Below, piece after piece: positions 1 to 7,272 of a DNA stretch of 40,036 bases. Position 1 is the first letter of the stretch, and each line of letters opens with the position of its first letter. Under the pieces are notes generated by a model that was given only the letters and a program-made list of their open reading frames with translations, searched no databases and had not been told where the DNA came from. Source of the stretch: Salegentibacter salinarum (GTDB lineage Bacteria > Bacteroidota > Bacteroidia > Flavobacteriales > Flavobacteriaceae); NCBI RefSeq assembly GCF_900168115.1, contig NZ_FUZC01000024.1, positions 1 to 40,036 on the forward strand. Reading direction: 5' to 3'. A program made the position numbers and the translations under genes.

Positions 1-2485
1 TGACGGGGACTGTGTTGAAGAGGAAGATTTGGTGTTGAACCAGGTAGTTGCCCAGAGCAGTAGTGTGATGGCTAGTGGCTCGATTACCCTTGCACCGGGC
101 TTTGAGGTCATGGCCAGTGAGTCGCTTACATTCTCTGCCAGGATAGGGATAGGCGGAGAGCTTATAGCCTCGAATACTTATGACGAATTAGGGCAGTTGA
201 TTAGAAAAGGGTTAGGTGGTAATTTAATGGATGACCTGGAGGCAGGAAGTTCGATTGATTTTGTGGATCTGGTAGGGGTAGCTGTTGACGCTGATGGTGA
301 GATCACCAATATTACTACTAGTAACTCCTGGGGTGATTCCGGTTTGGCCACGGCAGAATCTTTTAATGGTGATGGTTATATACAAGCTAGGGTGACCAGT
401 GACAATATCCGGGTAATGATGGGCTTGTCGCCCACCAATACCAGTGCTCATTATAATACTATAAGTTATGCCTTGTACACACAGAATGATGGGATATTGA
501 ATGTATATGAGAATGGAAATAAAAAAGGAGAATTTGGGCCTTATGAAAACGGGGATATCCTGCGTGTGGAACGAGAGGGAGAGTTGATTCATTACAAGCG
601 TAATGGTGAAACCGTCTATACCTCTGTAGTTCCTGCTACCTCCAGTCTTCTGGGGGATATATCGATCTACAGGGTTGGTTCTTCCGTAAGCGAATTAAAA
701 TTTTCTACAGGAAACAACAATGACTTCTTACAGGAGATCGATTATGCGTATAATATACGGGGTTGGCTTAAGCAAATCAACGACCCGGAGAATCTGGGTG
801 ACGATCTCTTTGGTTTTGGGATCAATTATAATGACCCTACCGGTGGGGCGGCCCCGCTATATAACGGGAACATCTCGGAGACGCACTGGAATACCCAAAG
901 TGAGAATATAAGTGGTAACCCGGTAAGCAATTCTTATGGGTATAGCTATGATGCATTGAATAGGATCACCGGAGCCACGGACAATACGGGGAATTATAAT
1001 TTAAGCGGGATTGCCTATGATAAAATGGGAAATATTTTATCTTTACAGAGGCAGGGACATATAAATGCTGATGCTTCGCTCTTTGGAACCATGGATTACC
1101 TGGACTATGACTATGATGGGAATAAGCTCTTGAGGGTAAGTGAAATTGAGGATGGAGAAGCTGGCTACGGGTTTAAGGATGGCAATACTACAGGAGATGA
1201 TTATGGGTATGATGTCAATGGTAACTTAACATCCGATGCAAATAAAGGGATATTGGCCGGTGGTATAAAGTACAACCACCTTAATTTACCAACCGAGGTT
1301 ATGTTCAATAATTCCAGTAGCCAGGTCATCAAATATACCTATGATGCTACAGGTGTAAAACTCCGAAAGGAGATACCGGGAAAAATAACTGATTATGCGG
1401 GTAACTTTATCTATGAAGGAGGTACTTTAAAATTCTTTAATCATCCCGAAGGATATGTATCCTATGACGGTGGGCAGTTCAACTATGTCTATAATTATGT
1501 TGACCATCTCGGAAATATTAGATTAAGCTATACTGATGCCAACCAGAACAATACCAACCCGGTAAGCCTTCAGATCATCCAAGAGAAAAACTACTATCCT
1601 TTTGGATTAACACACCAAGGTTACAATACAAACGGAAGCCCTTTGGGTAATGATGCAGCAAAACGCTATGGTTTTGGGGGGAAAGAGCTGCAAGATGAGA
1701 ATATCTCGGGTAGTATTTTAGATTGGTATGATGTCTCTGCCAGGAATTATGATCCTGCATTAGGAAGATGGATGAACCTTGACCCATTGGCTGAAAAAAT
1801 GAGACGCCATAGTCCGTACAACTTCGGATTTAATAATCCTATTTACTTCCAAGACTATGATGGGATGGCGCCAAGTGGTCCAGGAAATCCTATTAAAAAG
1901 TTAATTAAAAAAGCTGTTAAAAAGTTAGGTAGGCTTGGTAGACAAAATAGATTACGACAAGTAGTTAATGACCCAAAAGCCAGTAAAGCAGATAAGGGTT
2001 GGATAAAATCTGAAATGAACCAAATGAAAAATGGTAAGAGGAAATCAATCAGAAACCCACCAGGAAAAGATTTGGCTCACGAAAGAGGACGAGAAGCTGC
2101 TAAAGGGTATGATTATAAACATTCTAACTTACAGGACAGAGACTTACATAGAACTCAACATAAATATGATAATAATGGTAGAAAGAATAAAGAGCGACCT
2201 GTAAAAGAAGCAACAGCAACGGCAGTCGCAACAGGTACTATGGCAAACGAAGAAGTTAATGCCTCTACCGAAGAATCTACTTCAATAACAGGAAATGAAA
2301 CAGCAGATGCGGTATTAGATATATCAATGACTTATGTAGAAACAATGGATAATTTAGGCACAGTAATATTTGGAGATAACGACTTTGGTAAGGCTGTAAA
2401 CGAATTTAATCCATTCCCTGGATTCTCTGAATTTTTTAGTATATTGAAAGATGACAATGATAAGAGTAATACTAATACAAAATAA
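1..2485 (+). CDS. Rhs-family polymorphic toxin, 3' part (5' end outside window)
   Basis: The frame is open from base 2, so the gene starts upstream of the window; at least 818 residues are visible. The first part carries YD-type Rhs repeats and the motif APGFEV that recurs in the Rhs protein at 30465. The Rhs-associated core is clear at about 1495-1870 (VDHLGNIRLSY, YYPFG, YGFGGKEL, DPALGRWMNLDPLAE, then FNNPIYFQDYDGM). After the core the protein switches to a Lys-rich tail at about 1990-2200 with NPPGKDLAHERGREAAKG and LHRTQHKYDNNGRKNKERP. From memory this matches the polymorphic toxin type 8 (Ntox8) domain, a predicted nuclease; I could not check it. The last 80 residues are acidic and unassigned. 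The gene directly downstream is the expected place for an immunity gene. Rhs proteins form shells around such C-terminal toxins. Confidence 0.88.
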   Translation, partial: DGDCVEEEDLVLNQVVAQSSSVMASGSITLAPGFEVMASESLTFSARIGIGGELIASNTYDELGQLIRKGLGGNLMDDLEAGSSIDFVDLVGVAVDADGEITNITTSNSWGDSGLATAESFNGDGYIQARVTSDNIRVMMGLSPTNTSAHYNTISYALYTQNDGILNVYENGNKKGEFGPYENGDILRVEREGELIHYKRNGETVYTSVVPATSSLLGDISIYRVGSSVSELKFSTGNNNDFLQEIDYAYNIRGWLKQINDPENLGDDLFGFGINYNDPTGGAAPLYNGNISETHWNTQSENISGNPVSNSYGYSYDALNRITGATDNTGNYNLSGIAYDKMGNILSLQRQGHINADASLFGTMDYLDYDYDGNKLLRVSEIEDGEAGYGFKDGNTTGDDYGYDVNGNLTSDANKGILAGGIKYNHLNLPTEVMFNNSSSQVIKYTYDATGVKLRKEIPGKITDYAGNFIYEGGTLKFFNHPEGYVSYDGGQFNYVYNYVDHLGNIRLSYTDANQNNTNPVSLQIIQEKNYYPFGLTHQGYNTNGSPLGNDAAKRYGFGGKELQDENISGSILDWYDVSARNYDPALGRWMNLDPLAEKMRRHSPYNFGFNNPIYFQDYDGMAPSGPGNPIKKLIKKAVKKLGRLGRQNRLRQVVNDPKASKADKGWIKSEMNQMKNGKRKSIRNPPGKDLAHERGREAAKGYDYKHSNLQDRDLHRTQHKYDNNGRKNKERPVKEATATAVATGTMANEEVNASTEESTSITGNETADAVLDISMTYVETMDNLGTVIFGDNDFGKAVNEFNPFPGFSEFFSILKDDNDKSNTNTK

Positions 2486-2547
2486 ATATTCTGAAAAACC
2501 AATTCCTTTGGTCGAAGAATTTTAACTAAAAAGGTAAACCGTATTAT

Positions 2548-2937
2548 ATGAAATTAAACACGAAAGAGGTTGAGAATGTCTCTAAACTAAAGCCTTTTAA
2601 ACGGTATAAGTATTTTATAAAAAAGATTGCAGACTTTGAGGAGTTTTGGACAATTGTGGATGAAAAAGGCGATTTAGCATTGTCCGAAATAGATGAGAAT
2701 ACACTTGTTTCATTTTGGACTGCGGAAGATTTTATAAAAAGCAATTTAGATAGTGGTTGGGGAAATTGCGTTCCATTTAAAATAACTTTAGATGATTTTG
2801 AAGATACCATTGCACCTTTAATCGCAGATAATAGTTACTTGATAAATGTTTTTCCTGTAAATGGGAAATCAGGATTTGTTGTCGATTTAAATGAGTTTAT
2901 CAGAGATTTAAATGAAGAACTGGAACAATATGAGTAA
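2548..2937 (+). CDS. DUF2750-like protein, putative immunity protein
   Basis: A 129-residue soluble acidic protein with no signal peptide or membrane segment. The order RYKYFIKKIADFEEFWTIVDEKG, an aromatic VSFWTAEDF, then PFKITLDDFEDTIAPLIADN and INVFPVNGKSGFVVDLNEF is that of the DUF2750 family as I remember it. It lies 62 bp after an Rhs toxin gene on the same strand and ends at a strong terminator, so the two are probably one transcriptional unit. That position, small size and cytosolic character suggest immunity to the upstream toxin. The family match is fairly firm; the immunity role is inferred from position only. Confidence 0.8.
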   Translation: MKLNTKEVENVSKLKPFKRYKYFIKKIADFEEFWTIVDEKGDLALSEIDENTLVSFWTAEDFIKSNLDSGWGNCVPFKITLDDFEDTIAPLIADNSYLINVFPVNGKSGFVVDLNEFIRDLNEELEQYE

Positions 2938-2963
2938 ATAAACTTAAAATGCAAACTAAATAG

Positions 2964-2989
2964 ACCACCTTTAACAAGGTGGTTTTTTT
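2964..2989 (+). terminator. Rho-independent terminator after the DUF2750 gene
   Basis: A 7-bp perfect stem (ACCACCT, 2964-2970, with AGGTGGT, 2977-2983) closes a 6-nt loop and runs into seven T. It lies 27 bp after the stop of the immunity gene and directly before the right end of the IS110 element. Confidence 0.85.
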
Positions 2990-2996
2990 ATGAGGA

Positions 2997-3980
2997 CTAT
3001 CTCATAAACTGTGAAAATAGAAAAAATAACATGTTACGGTCGTAAGGTGTTTTGTTCTTGATCACGCTGTAGATCGTTCTTAATAGTTTATTCATAACAT
3101 TGTTCATAATGAGGAAATGGTGCTTTCCTTCTTGTTGTTTTTTCTGATAATACAGCTTGTATTCTTTGTTGTGTTTCACTGCAGCTCTAGCTCCTAGATA
3201 AAGCAGCGTTTTTAGTTCTTTATCGCCGAAAGGGCTTGTTTTCGATTTCCCTACCATATTTCCAGAAGCATTGGGGAACGGGCATACTCCTGCATATGAA
3301 GCCGCTCTCCTGGCTGTGTCAATAATCTCGAAGTTTCCGGTCTTGATGATTAAGTTAGTCGCTATTACCGGTCCAATCCCCAGTACAGAAACTGATAGCT
3401 CGTAGTTTTCTTGAAGCTCCGCATCGTCCCTGATAATTAAGATTATCTCTACTTCCGCTTCTTTAATCTGCTTATCTAGTGAGTCTAAAGTAGCTTTGAG
3501 TATATTATTGGTCATGATACTCTGCATTGGCATCTGCTGTCTTGCGTGCACGCCTGTTGTCAACAGTTTCCTTGCTTTGACGAGTTGGGAACGAAGAGAA
3601 TAAAGTTGCCTGAGCTCCGACATACTTTCACTTTGATAAACCTTAAGCGACAGCTTATCATAGAACCTCTCTCCATACTCCCGAAGCCGTGCAGCGTCAA
3701 TAGGATCTGTTTTTCCTTTAACCAGGCCCAGGCTGTGTTTAACATTATATCCCGGAACCAAAGCAATTTTAATCTCATACTGATTACACAGAAAAACAAG
3801 AAGGTCTCCATAAGTCCCAGTGTTCTCTGCACAGAGTACGGTGTCTTTCGGAACTTTAGACAGGAATTTTGATATTGACTTCAAATCGTTCTTCACTGTC
3901 ATGTTTACAGATTTTCCATTTGCATCAAGAAAGTTCACATCGAACTTACTCTTTGATAAATCAATTCCATAAATTTGCAT
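2997..3980 (-). CDS. IS110-family transposase (DEDD / Tnp20)
   Basis: 327 residues, full length for the family. The N-terminal RuvC-like DEDD domain begins YGIDLSKSKFDV (first Asp) and continues with CAENTGTYGDLL (Glu) and VKGKTDPIDAARL (Asp pair). The C-terminal Transposase_20 domain shows LGIGPVIATNLI, the helix-hairpin-helix-like stretch with ASYAGVCPFPNASG, and KTLLYLGARAAV, where the catalytic serine region of the family lies. No frameshift or stop is present, so it may be active. The start ATG at 3980 lies directly downstream, on this strand, of the candidate bridge-RNA region. In studied members this recombinase, guided by the RNA, joins donor and target DNA. Confidence 0.93.
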   Translation of the reverse strand: MQIYGIDLSKSKFDVNFLDANGKSVNMTVKNDLKSISKFLSKVPKDTVLCAENTGTYGDLLVFLCNQYEIKIALVPGYNVKHSLGLVKGKTDPIDAARLREYGERFYDKLSLKVYQSESMSELRQLYSLRSQLVKARKLLTTGVHARQQMPMQSIMTNNILKATLDSLDKQIKEAEVEIILIIRDDAELQENYELSVSVLGIGPVIATNLIIKTGNFEIIDTARRAASYAGVCPFPNASGNMVGKSKTSPFGDKELKTLLYLGARAAVKHNKEYKLYYQKKQQEGKHHFLIMNNVMNKLLRTIYSVIKNKTPYDRNMLFFLFSQFMR

Positions 3981-4059
3981 AAATATTGTTTTTTATGCTC
4001 CGCGTTGAGTGGCTAACATCGTGATAATGGGTTCTTCCCGAAATACTCTCTGGCTTTAA

Positions 4060-4335
4060 CTCAAAAAATCTGCTGTCCTTAATATACGGATTAGGTTTTA
4101 CCTGATATTTGGCGAAAGTTAGGGCAGCAGATGGAGCTTTTTATCCAAAGATAAATATCAGATGTTCATTCATTAAACTTGCTATTTGTAAAAGAAACAA
4201 ACTAACGATATTTGGCTACAAGGGAAGCCACTAAAAAGTGGTCAATACCTATTAGGAACTGGGGGCATTATCTTAAATCAGTTCCTTACGATCTATGAAA
4301 AAAGGGTCAGACTTTAAAAAAGTCCAACCCCTGTT
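4060..4335 (-). ncRNA. candidate bridge RNA in the IS110 upstream end
   Basis: Several hairpins are packed into the region upstream of the transposase. 4304-4330 pairs GGGT..GACTT with AAGTC..ACCC. 4254-4287 pairs AGGAACTG with CAGTTCCT around 17 nt. 4228-4240 is a small CCACT/AGTGG hairpin. The most telling is 4069-4131: an 11-bp outer stem (4069-4079 with 4121-4131, one wobble), a large asymmetric internal loop (10 and 14 nt), and an inner 7-bp stem (4090-4096 with 4100-4106) with a TTT loop. A stem, an internal loop holding both guide strands and a terminal hairpin is how bridge-RNA target and donor loops are built. The boundaries are my estimate. Confidence 0.45.
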
Positions 4336-4440
4336 ATTTTAACTTTACCCACTTTGCGGGATAGTGTCTAAAAAAGTGTCTTTTGGAACTTGTATTACTT
4401 TGGCTTCCGATAAGACCATATAGGGAATGGCTCATAAATT

Positions 4441-4695
4441 TTAAGTTTTTTCCATTAACCTCTCCAGGTTATTATATATGTATAAGACCTTCATTATCGT
4501 ATAAATATTCTTCAATATCTGAATCCCAAAAAAATCACGAAGAATCGCTATCTTTCTCAAAAATGGCATTCTTGATCCCCTTTCAAGGTGTTCAAGTAAA
4601 ACTAATTGACGGTGTAATTCAAGTAATTTGTCAATGACCTCTTTCCTGAATTCATCGTGAAATGGTACTTCTTTAAATGCTCCCTGCTCTTCCAT
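4441..4695 (-). CDS. small hypothetical protein
   Basis: An 84-residue ORF starting with ATG at 4695, divergent from the gene at 4786. It is charged and helical in character (FRKEVIDKLLELHRQLVLLEHLERG), with a more hydrophobic C-terminal third (IQILKNIYTIMKVLYIY) that could be an amphipathic helix. I do not recognise a family. An opposing ORF of the same length overlaps it on the plus strand (4383-4637), but its translation is compositionally less protein-like. It may equally be a spurious ORF in DNA disturbed by the neighbouring IS. Confidence 0.35.
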   Translation of the reverse strand: MEEQGAFKEVPFHDEFRKEVIDKLLELHRQLVLLEHLERGSRMPFLRKIAILRDFFGIQILKNIYTIMKVLYIYNNLERLMEKT

Positions 4696-4785
4696 AATTA
4701 TTGAAAATTTGGTGATTACTAAATATACTAGATTGATTTAAATAGTGATATTTGAAAAAAGAATACATAATTAAAATGCTTTTTT

Positions 4786-5448
4786 ATGCTTCAAAGTAAC
4801 CCAACCAAAAAAGGGACAGGAATAGAATTATGGGGTGATTACGGTGACCTTGCAAGCCTGTATGAAACCATTCACAAAATAGGAGAAAGACTAAATGAAT
4901 TCAAAAAAGAAGAAAAAGGACAGTCAGACATAATAATGGGCTTTGCTTATGAAGTTCGAAAAGCTTTCCAGCATTCAAGGTTGAATGAAAAGTTTGTATT
5001 TGATTCGGAAAATAAAGTTGAATACTTAGGCTTTAGATACCTATGGACAGACTTACTCTATTTGATTTCTGTTCTTCGATATAATGCAGGTTATGTAGTG
5101 TTGGATGCTCTGGATCAGGCAAACCTTTATATCCTGGAATATAATTGTAAAAAAGCCTTATTTGATTATGATCCCCAGGGCGCACAACAAATTCAACTTT
5201 TCATAGCTCAAAAGATTAATATACATAATGACCTGGTTTTTTTAGTGCTGCAGGGTATTAATATAGAATATTTGAGCAAGACCCCGGGAAAAAGAAGATT
5301 TCGGGGTATACCAGATTTATTAATTGCCTATTCCCAATTTTCGCCAGCCTATAAAATGTGGAAGGCTGACATAGAAATCAGGGCCAAGGAATTAGGTTGT
5401 AGAGTAGACCAATTAAATTACGATGATTATCCGGAAATAGTTTGGTAA
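4786..5448 (+). CDS. conserved hypothetical protein (DUF6904-like)
   Basis: 220 residues, starting ATG in a short AT-rich leader. There is no signal peptide. The start, PTKKGTGIELWGDYGDLASLYETIHKIG, and the following all-helical region resemble the uncharacterised DUF6904 family as I recall it; the assignment is tentative. The rest includes YLGFRYLWTDLLYLISVLRYNAGY and a C-terminal KRRFRGIPDLLIAY. No catalytic motif is visible. It is divergent from the small ORF at 4441-4695 with a 90-bp gap and is followed by a hairpin terminator 220 bp downstream. The gene looks intact, and its codon use resembles that of genes elsewhere in the window. Confidence 0.7.
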   Translation: MLQSNPTKKGTGIELWGDYGDLASLYETIHKIGERLNEFKKEEKGQSDIIMGFAYEVRKAFQHSRLNEKFVFDSENKVEYLGFRYLWTDLLYLISVLRYNAGYVVLDALDQANLYILEYNCKKALFDYDPQGAQQIQLFIAQKINIHNDLVFLVLQGINIEYLSKTPGKRRFRGIPDLLIAYSQFSPAYKMWKADIEIRAKELGCRVDQLNYDDYPEIVW

Positions 5449-5670
5449 TCGTTAAATTAAAAAGTAGCTCATCAGATAGAATTGATTTTTGAAAAATCTA
5501 CAAAAATATCTAAAGCTGCTTTTTAAAACCGTTGCATAAGGAACTGCAATCCAAAGTCGCATTTAAGGCTCATAAAATAAGTCTTATACCATCACCAGGG
5601 AAATGCCATCCGAGGCTGAATATAAGACTCAAAGTTTTTATTGCTCAATTTAAAAAGAAAATGTACGCAA

Positions 5671-5694
5671 AACCTCCTTTTTCGGGAGGTTTTT
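5671..5694 (+). terminator. terminator-like hairpin
   Basis: AACCTCC (5671-5677) pairs with GGAGGTT (5685-5691) over a 7-nt loop, followed by a short T run. It could end transcription from the 4786 gene. Confidence 0.55.
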
Positions 5695-5750
5695 AATCTC
5701 GGTGTTGAGAAAGGAGCGGTTTGGAGACTCTCGCCTCTGCGCCACATAAA

Positions 5751-5779
5751 GTTAAGCCCCGCTTAACACGGGGCTTAAC
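5751..5779. repeat. perfect 11-bp inverted repeat
   Basis: GTTAAGCCCCG (5751-5761) and CGGGGCTTAAC (5769-5779) pair perfectly over a 7-nt loop. No T run follows on either side, so it is not a standard terminator. It may be a recombination-site or mobile-element structure belonging to the decayed integrative element. Confidence 0.5.
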
Positions 5780-6011
5780 TGCAGATTAATATCAGATAAC
5801 GCCGTCCTTATCAGCCGAAAGTCGCCCCCATCATCTGCCAGGTGTTGGCCACTCCTTAACCGCTATCTTCAACTTAGGGCAAATATAATAGATTTATAAG
5901 AATACAATTTTAATAAGTCTTTCGTGTAATGAAAAGAATATATATCCAAAATAAAGAAATGACAAGATTTTCTGAAGGAAGATTATTCTCATTAAGTTTT
6001 GTCACCGTTAT

Positions 6012-7117
6012 TCAAAAATTAATTACACTGTCCAGTGCATCATCTGCATCTCTATGAATAAAATTGGCCTGGTAATTTAGTGTGGTTTTTAGGTCACTAT
6101 GGCGATATAATTTTTGTAACATTAAGGGGTGTATTTTATCTCCGGTTATATTTCCAAAGGTATGACGGGCTATGTGGTTTGAGAGGTTTTTGTCTATTTC
6201 ACATTCGTCAGCTATTCGTTTCAGGAATTTATTTAAAACCTTAGTAGCGTTCCTCATTTTAAGAAATACGCTTTTTGGATCCTGTTGATCAGCATCTTTT
6301 AAAAAAGGAAAAATATAGCCATTGTTTTCCGTCTTATCCATCAGGTAGAGATTAAAGACGGTTTTGGCTTTGTCCGGGACTTTAAAGCTCAATGGTTTTT
6401 CATTCTTATTCATCACATAGTACAGGCGGCCATCTTTTATATCTGTCCACTTCAAGGCTACAACATCTGAAATTCTTATACCCGCAAAGTAGAAGGAAAC
6501 AAGCCAGACATTCCTGGTGTGCCATATCGAAGAATGACTTTCCACTGCAAGATTTTCTATTTTGGTAACTTCCTCAGCAGTCAGTCCAATTTTATTTCCT
6601 GAGCCAATTCTGATTTTTTCTTTTTCGCCCACGAAAGGATAATACTTTTGAGAAACAATCCCGTCTTTTATAGCAATATTAAAGAGGGTTCTAATAAAAA
6701 TAAGTTGGTTTGTGATAGTCCGGGTCTTGTGTCCCAAGTAAGTGGAGCAGAAGGCTTTGTACTTATTTAGAAATGATTCATTCATTTCCCGAAACTCCAG
6801 TCGGGTATTTCTCTTAAAATAGGTAATGGCATCCTCAAAAGAATATTGACCTTTTCTGGTCTTACTCACTCGTATTCGTCTTCGCTCTTTTATTGATTTT
6901 ATAACCTCCTCTTTCTTTTGATTGGTTTTGAGGTTCAGAAACTCTTCCAGGTTATAGAGAATAGACAGCTCGATTTCGCGACAGAAAAAGTTCCTTTATC
7001 ATATTTTTGCTTTACACGTTCAGCCGCTACTGCAAAGAAAGATTGAGAACCTCCAGGCCCTTTGAGTTTGTTTTTAATCTGTCTGGGCGTCAAATCATCT
7101 TCTGAATGAAAATACAA
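6012..7117 (-). pseudogene. tyrosine recombinase (integrase), 5'-truncated and frameshifted
   Basis: The intact C-terminal part (6012-6869) carries the catalytic set of tyrosine recombinases: FAGIRISDVVALKW (Arg), NHIARHTFG (HxxR), YRHSDLKTTLNYQ (His, Tyr). It is not a complete gene. Homologous sequence continues upstream: ELSILYNLEEFLNLKTNQKK is encoded in the same frame as the C-terminal part, from about 6975 down to 6916. Before that, LTPRQIKNKLKGPGGSQSFF and YDKGTFSVAKS (7100-6975) lie in another frame. The shift is at about 6972-6980, consistent with one lost G in AAATCGAGC. The usual N-terminal arm-binding domain of 80-100 residues is absent, with a stop just upstream of 7117. Two separate lesions argue against a simple sequencing error. 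Confidence 0.85.
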
Positions 7118-7146
7118 ACCTTACATAAAATACGGTTTATACTTAC
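7117..7146 (-). promoter_or_regulatory. degenerate copy of the 22-bp direct-repeat operator
   Basis: Read on the minus strand, GTAAGTAT, one base, AACCGTAT, five bases and GTAAGGTT reproduce the spacing of the sites at 13273, 23853 and 39701 (half-sites 22 bp apart). No -7 box lies at the matching distance on the minus strand, so it may be a relic or belong to the LamG gene at 7273 in inverted orientation. Confidence 0.35.
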
Positions 7147-7272
7147 CCTAATTAATTTGTAAGGCTATAATTTAGCTTTTCAAATAAAATTATAAAAGAC
7201 GCGATAGTAAAGTTTTGCCTGCATTAAACTTTCAAAGAGTCTTTGTCTAAAAATCTAAACTTGGAATAAGAT

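Larger units (their letters stand above)
2990..4340 (-). mobile_element. IS110-family insertion sequence (ends approximate)
   Basis: The element consists of one transposase gene on the minus strand and about 350 bp of non-coding DNA upstream of it. This asymmetry, a long transposase-upstream end and almost nothing beyond the stop codon, is the layout of the IS110 group, whose upstream end encodes the bridge RNA. IS110 elements have no clear terminal inverted repeats and make no long target duplication, so I cannot fix the ends by eye. The right end must be close to 2990-2997, between the terminator and the transposase stop. The left end is probably somewhere in 4330-4390. Confidence 0.6.
5449..6011 (+). 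other. gene-free stretch between the hypothetical gene and the integrase remnant
   Basis: I see no coding sequence here. It holds a terminator-like hairpin (5671-5694), a perfect 11-bp inverted repeat (5751-5779), and a GC-richer patch (5700-5870) unlike its AT-rich surroundings. Bases 5729-5752 (GACTCTCGCCTCTGCGCCAC) look like the 3' end of a tRNA with its CCA, but no T-arm or other arms can be built, so no tRNA is called. An attachment-site scar is possible given the integrase remnant next to it. Confidence 0.5.

Noticed and set aside
2528-2544. AAAAAGGT-A-AACCGTAT before the DUF2750 gene as a further operator
   Set aside because: The first arm is one base out of register and no second half-site lies at 22 bp.
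4340-4385. GTGTCTAAAAAAGTGTC as the terminal repeat of a second insertion sequence
   Set aside because: It looks like an IS end, and loosely resembles the right edge at 2996-3012, but I cannot find a matching partner end or a transposase fragment.
5700-5752. Possible tRNA gene (3' end-like sequence with CCA)
   Set aside because: No T-arm with TTCRA, anticodon arm or D-arm can be built; kept only as a possible attachment scar.
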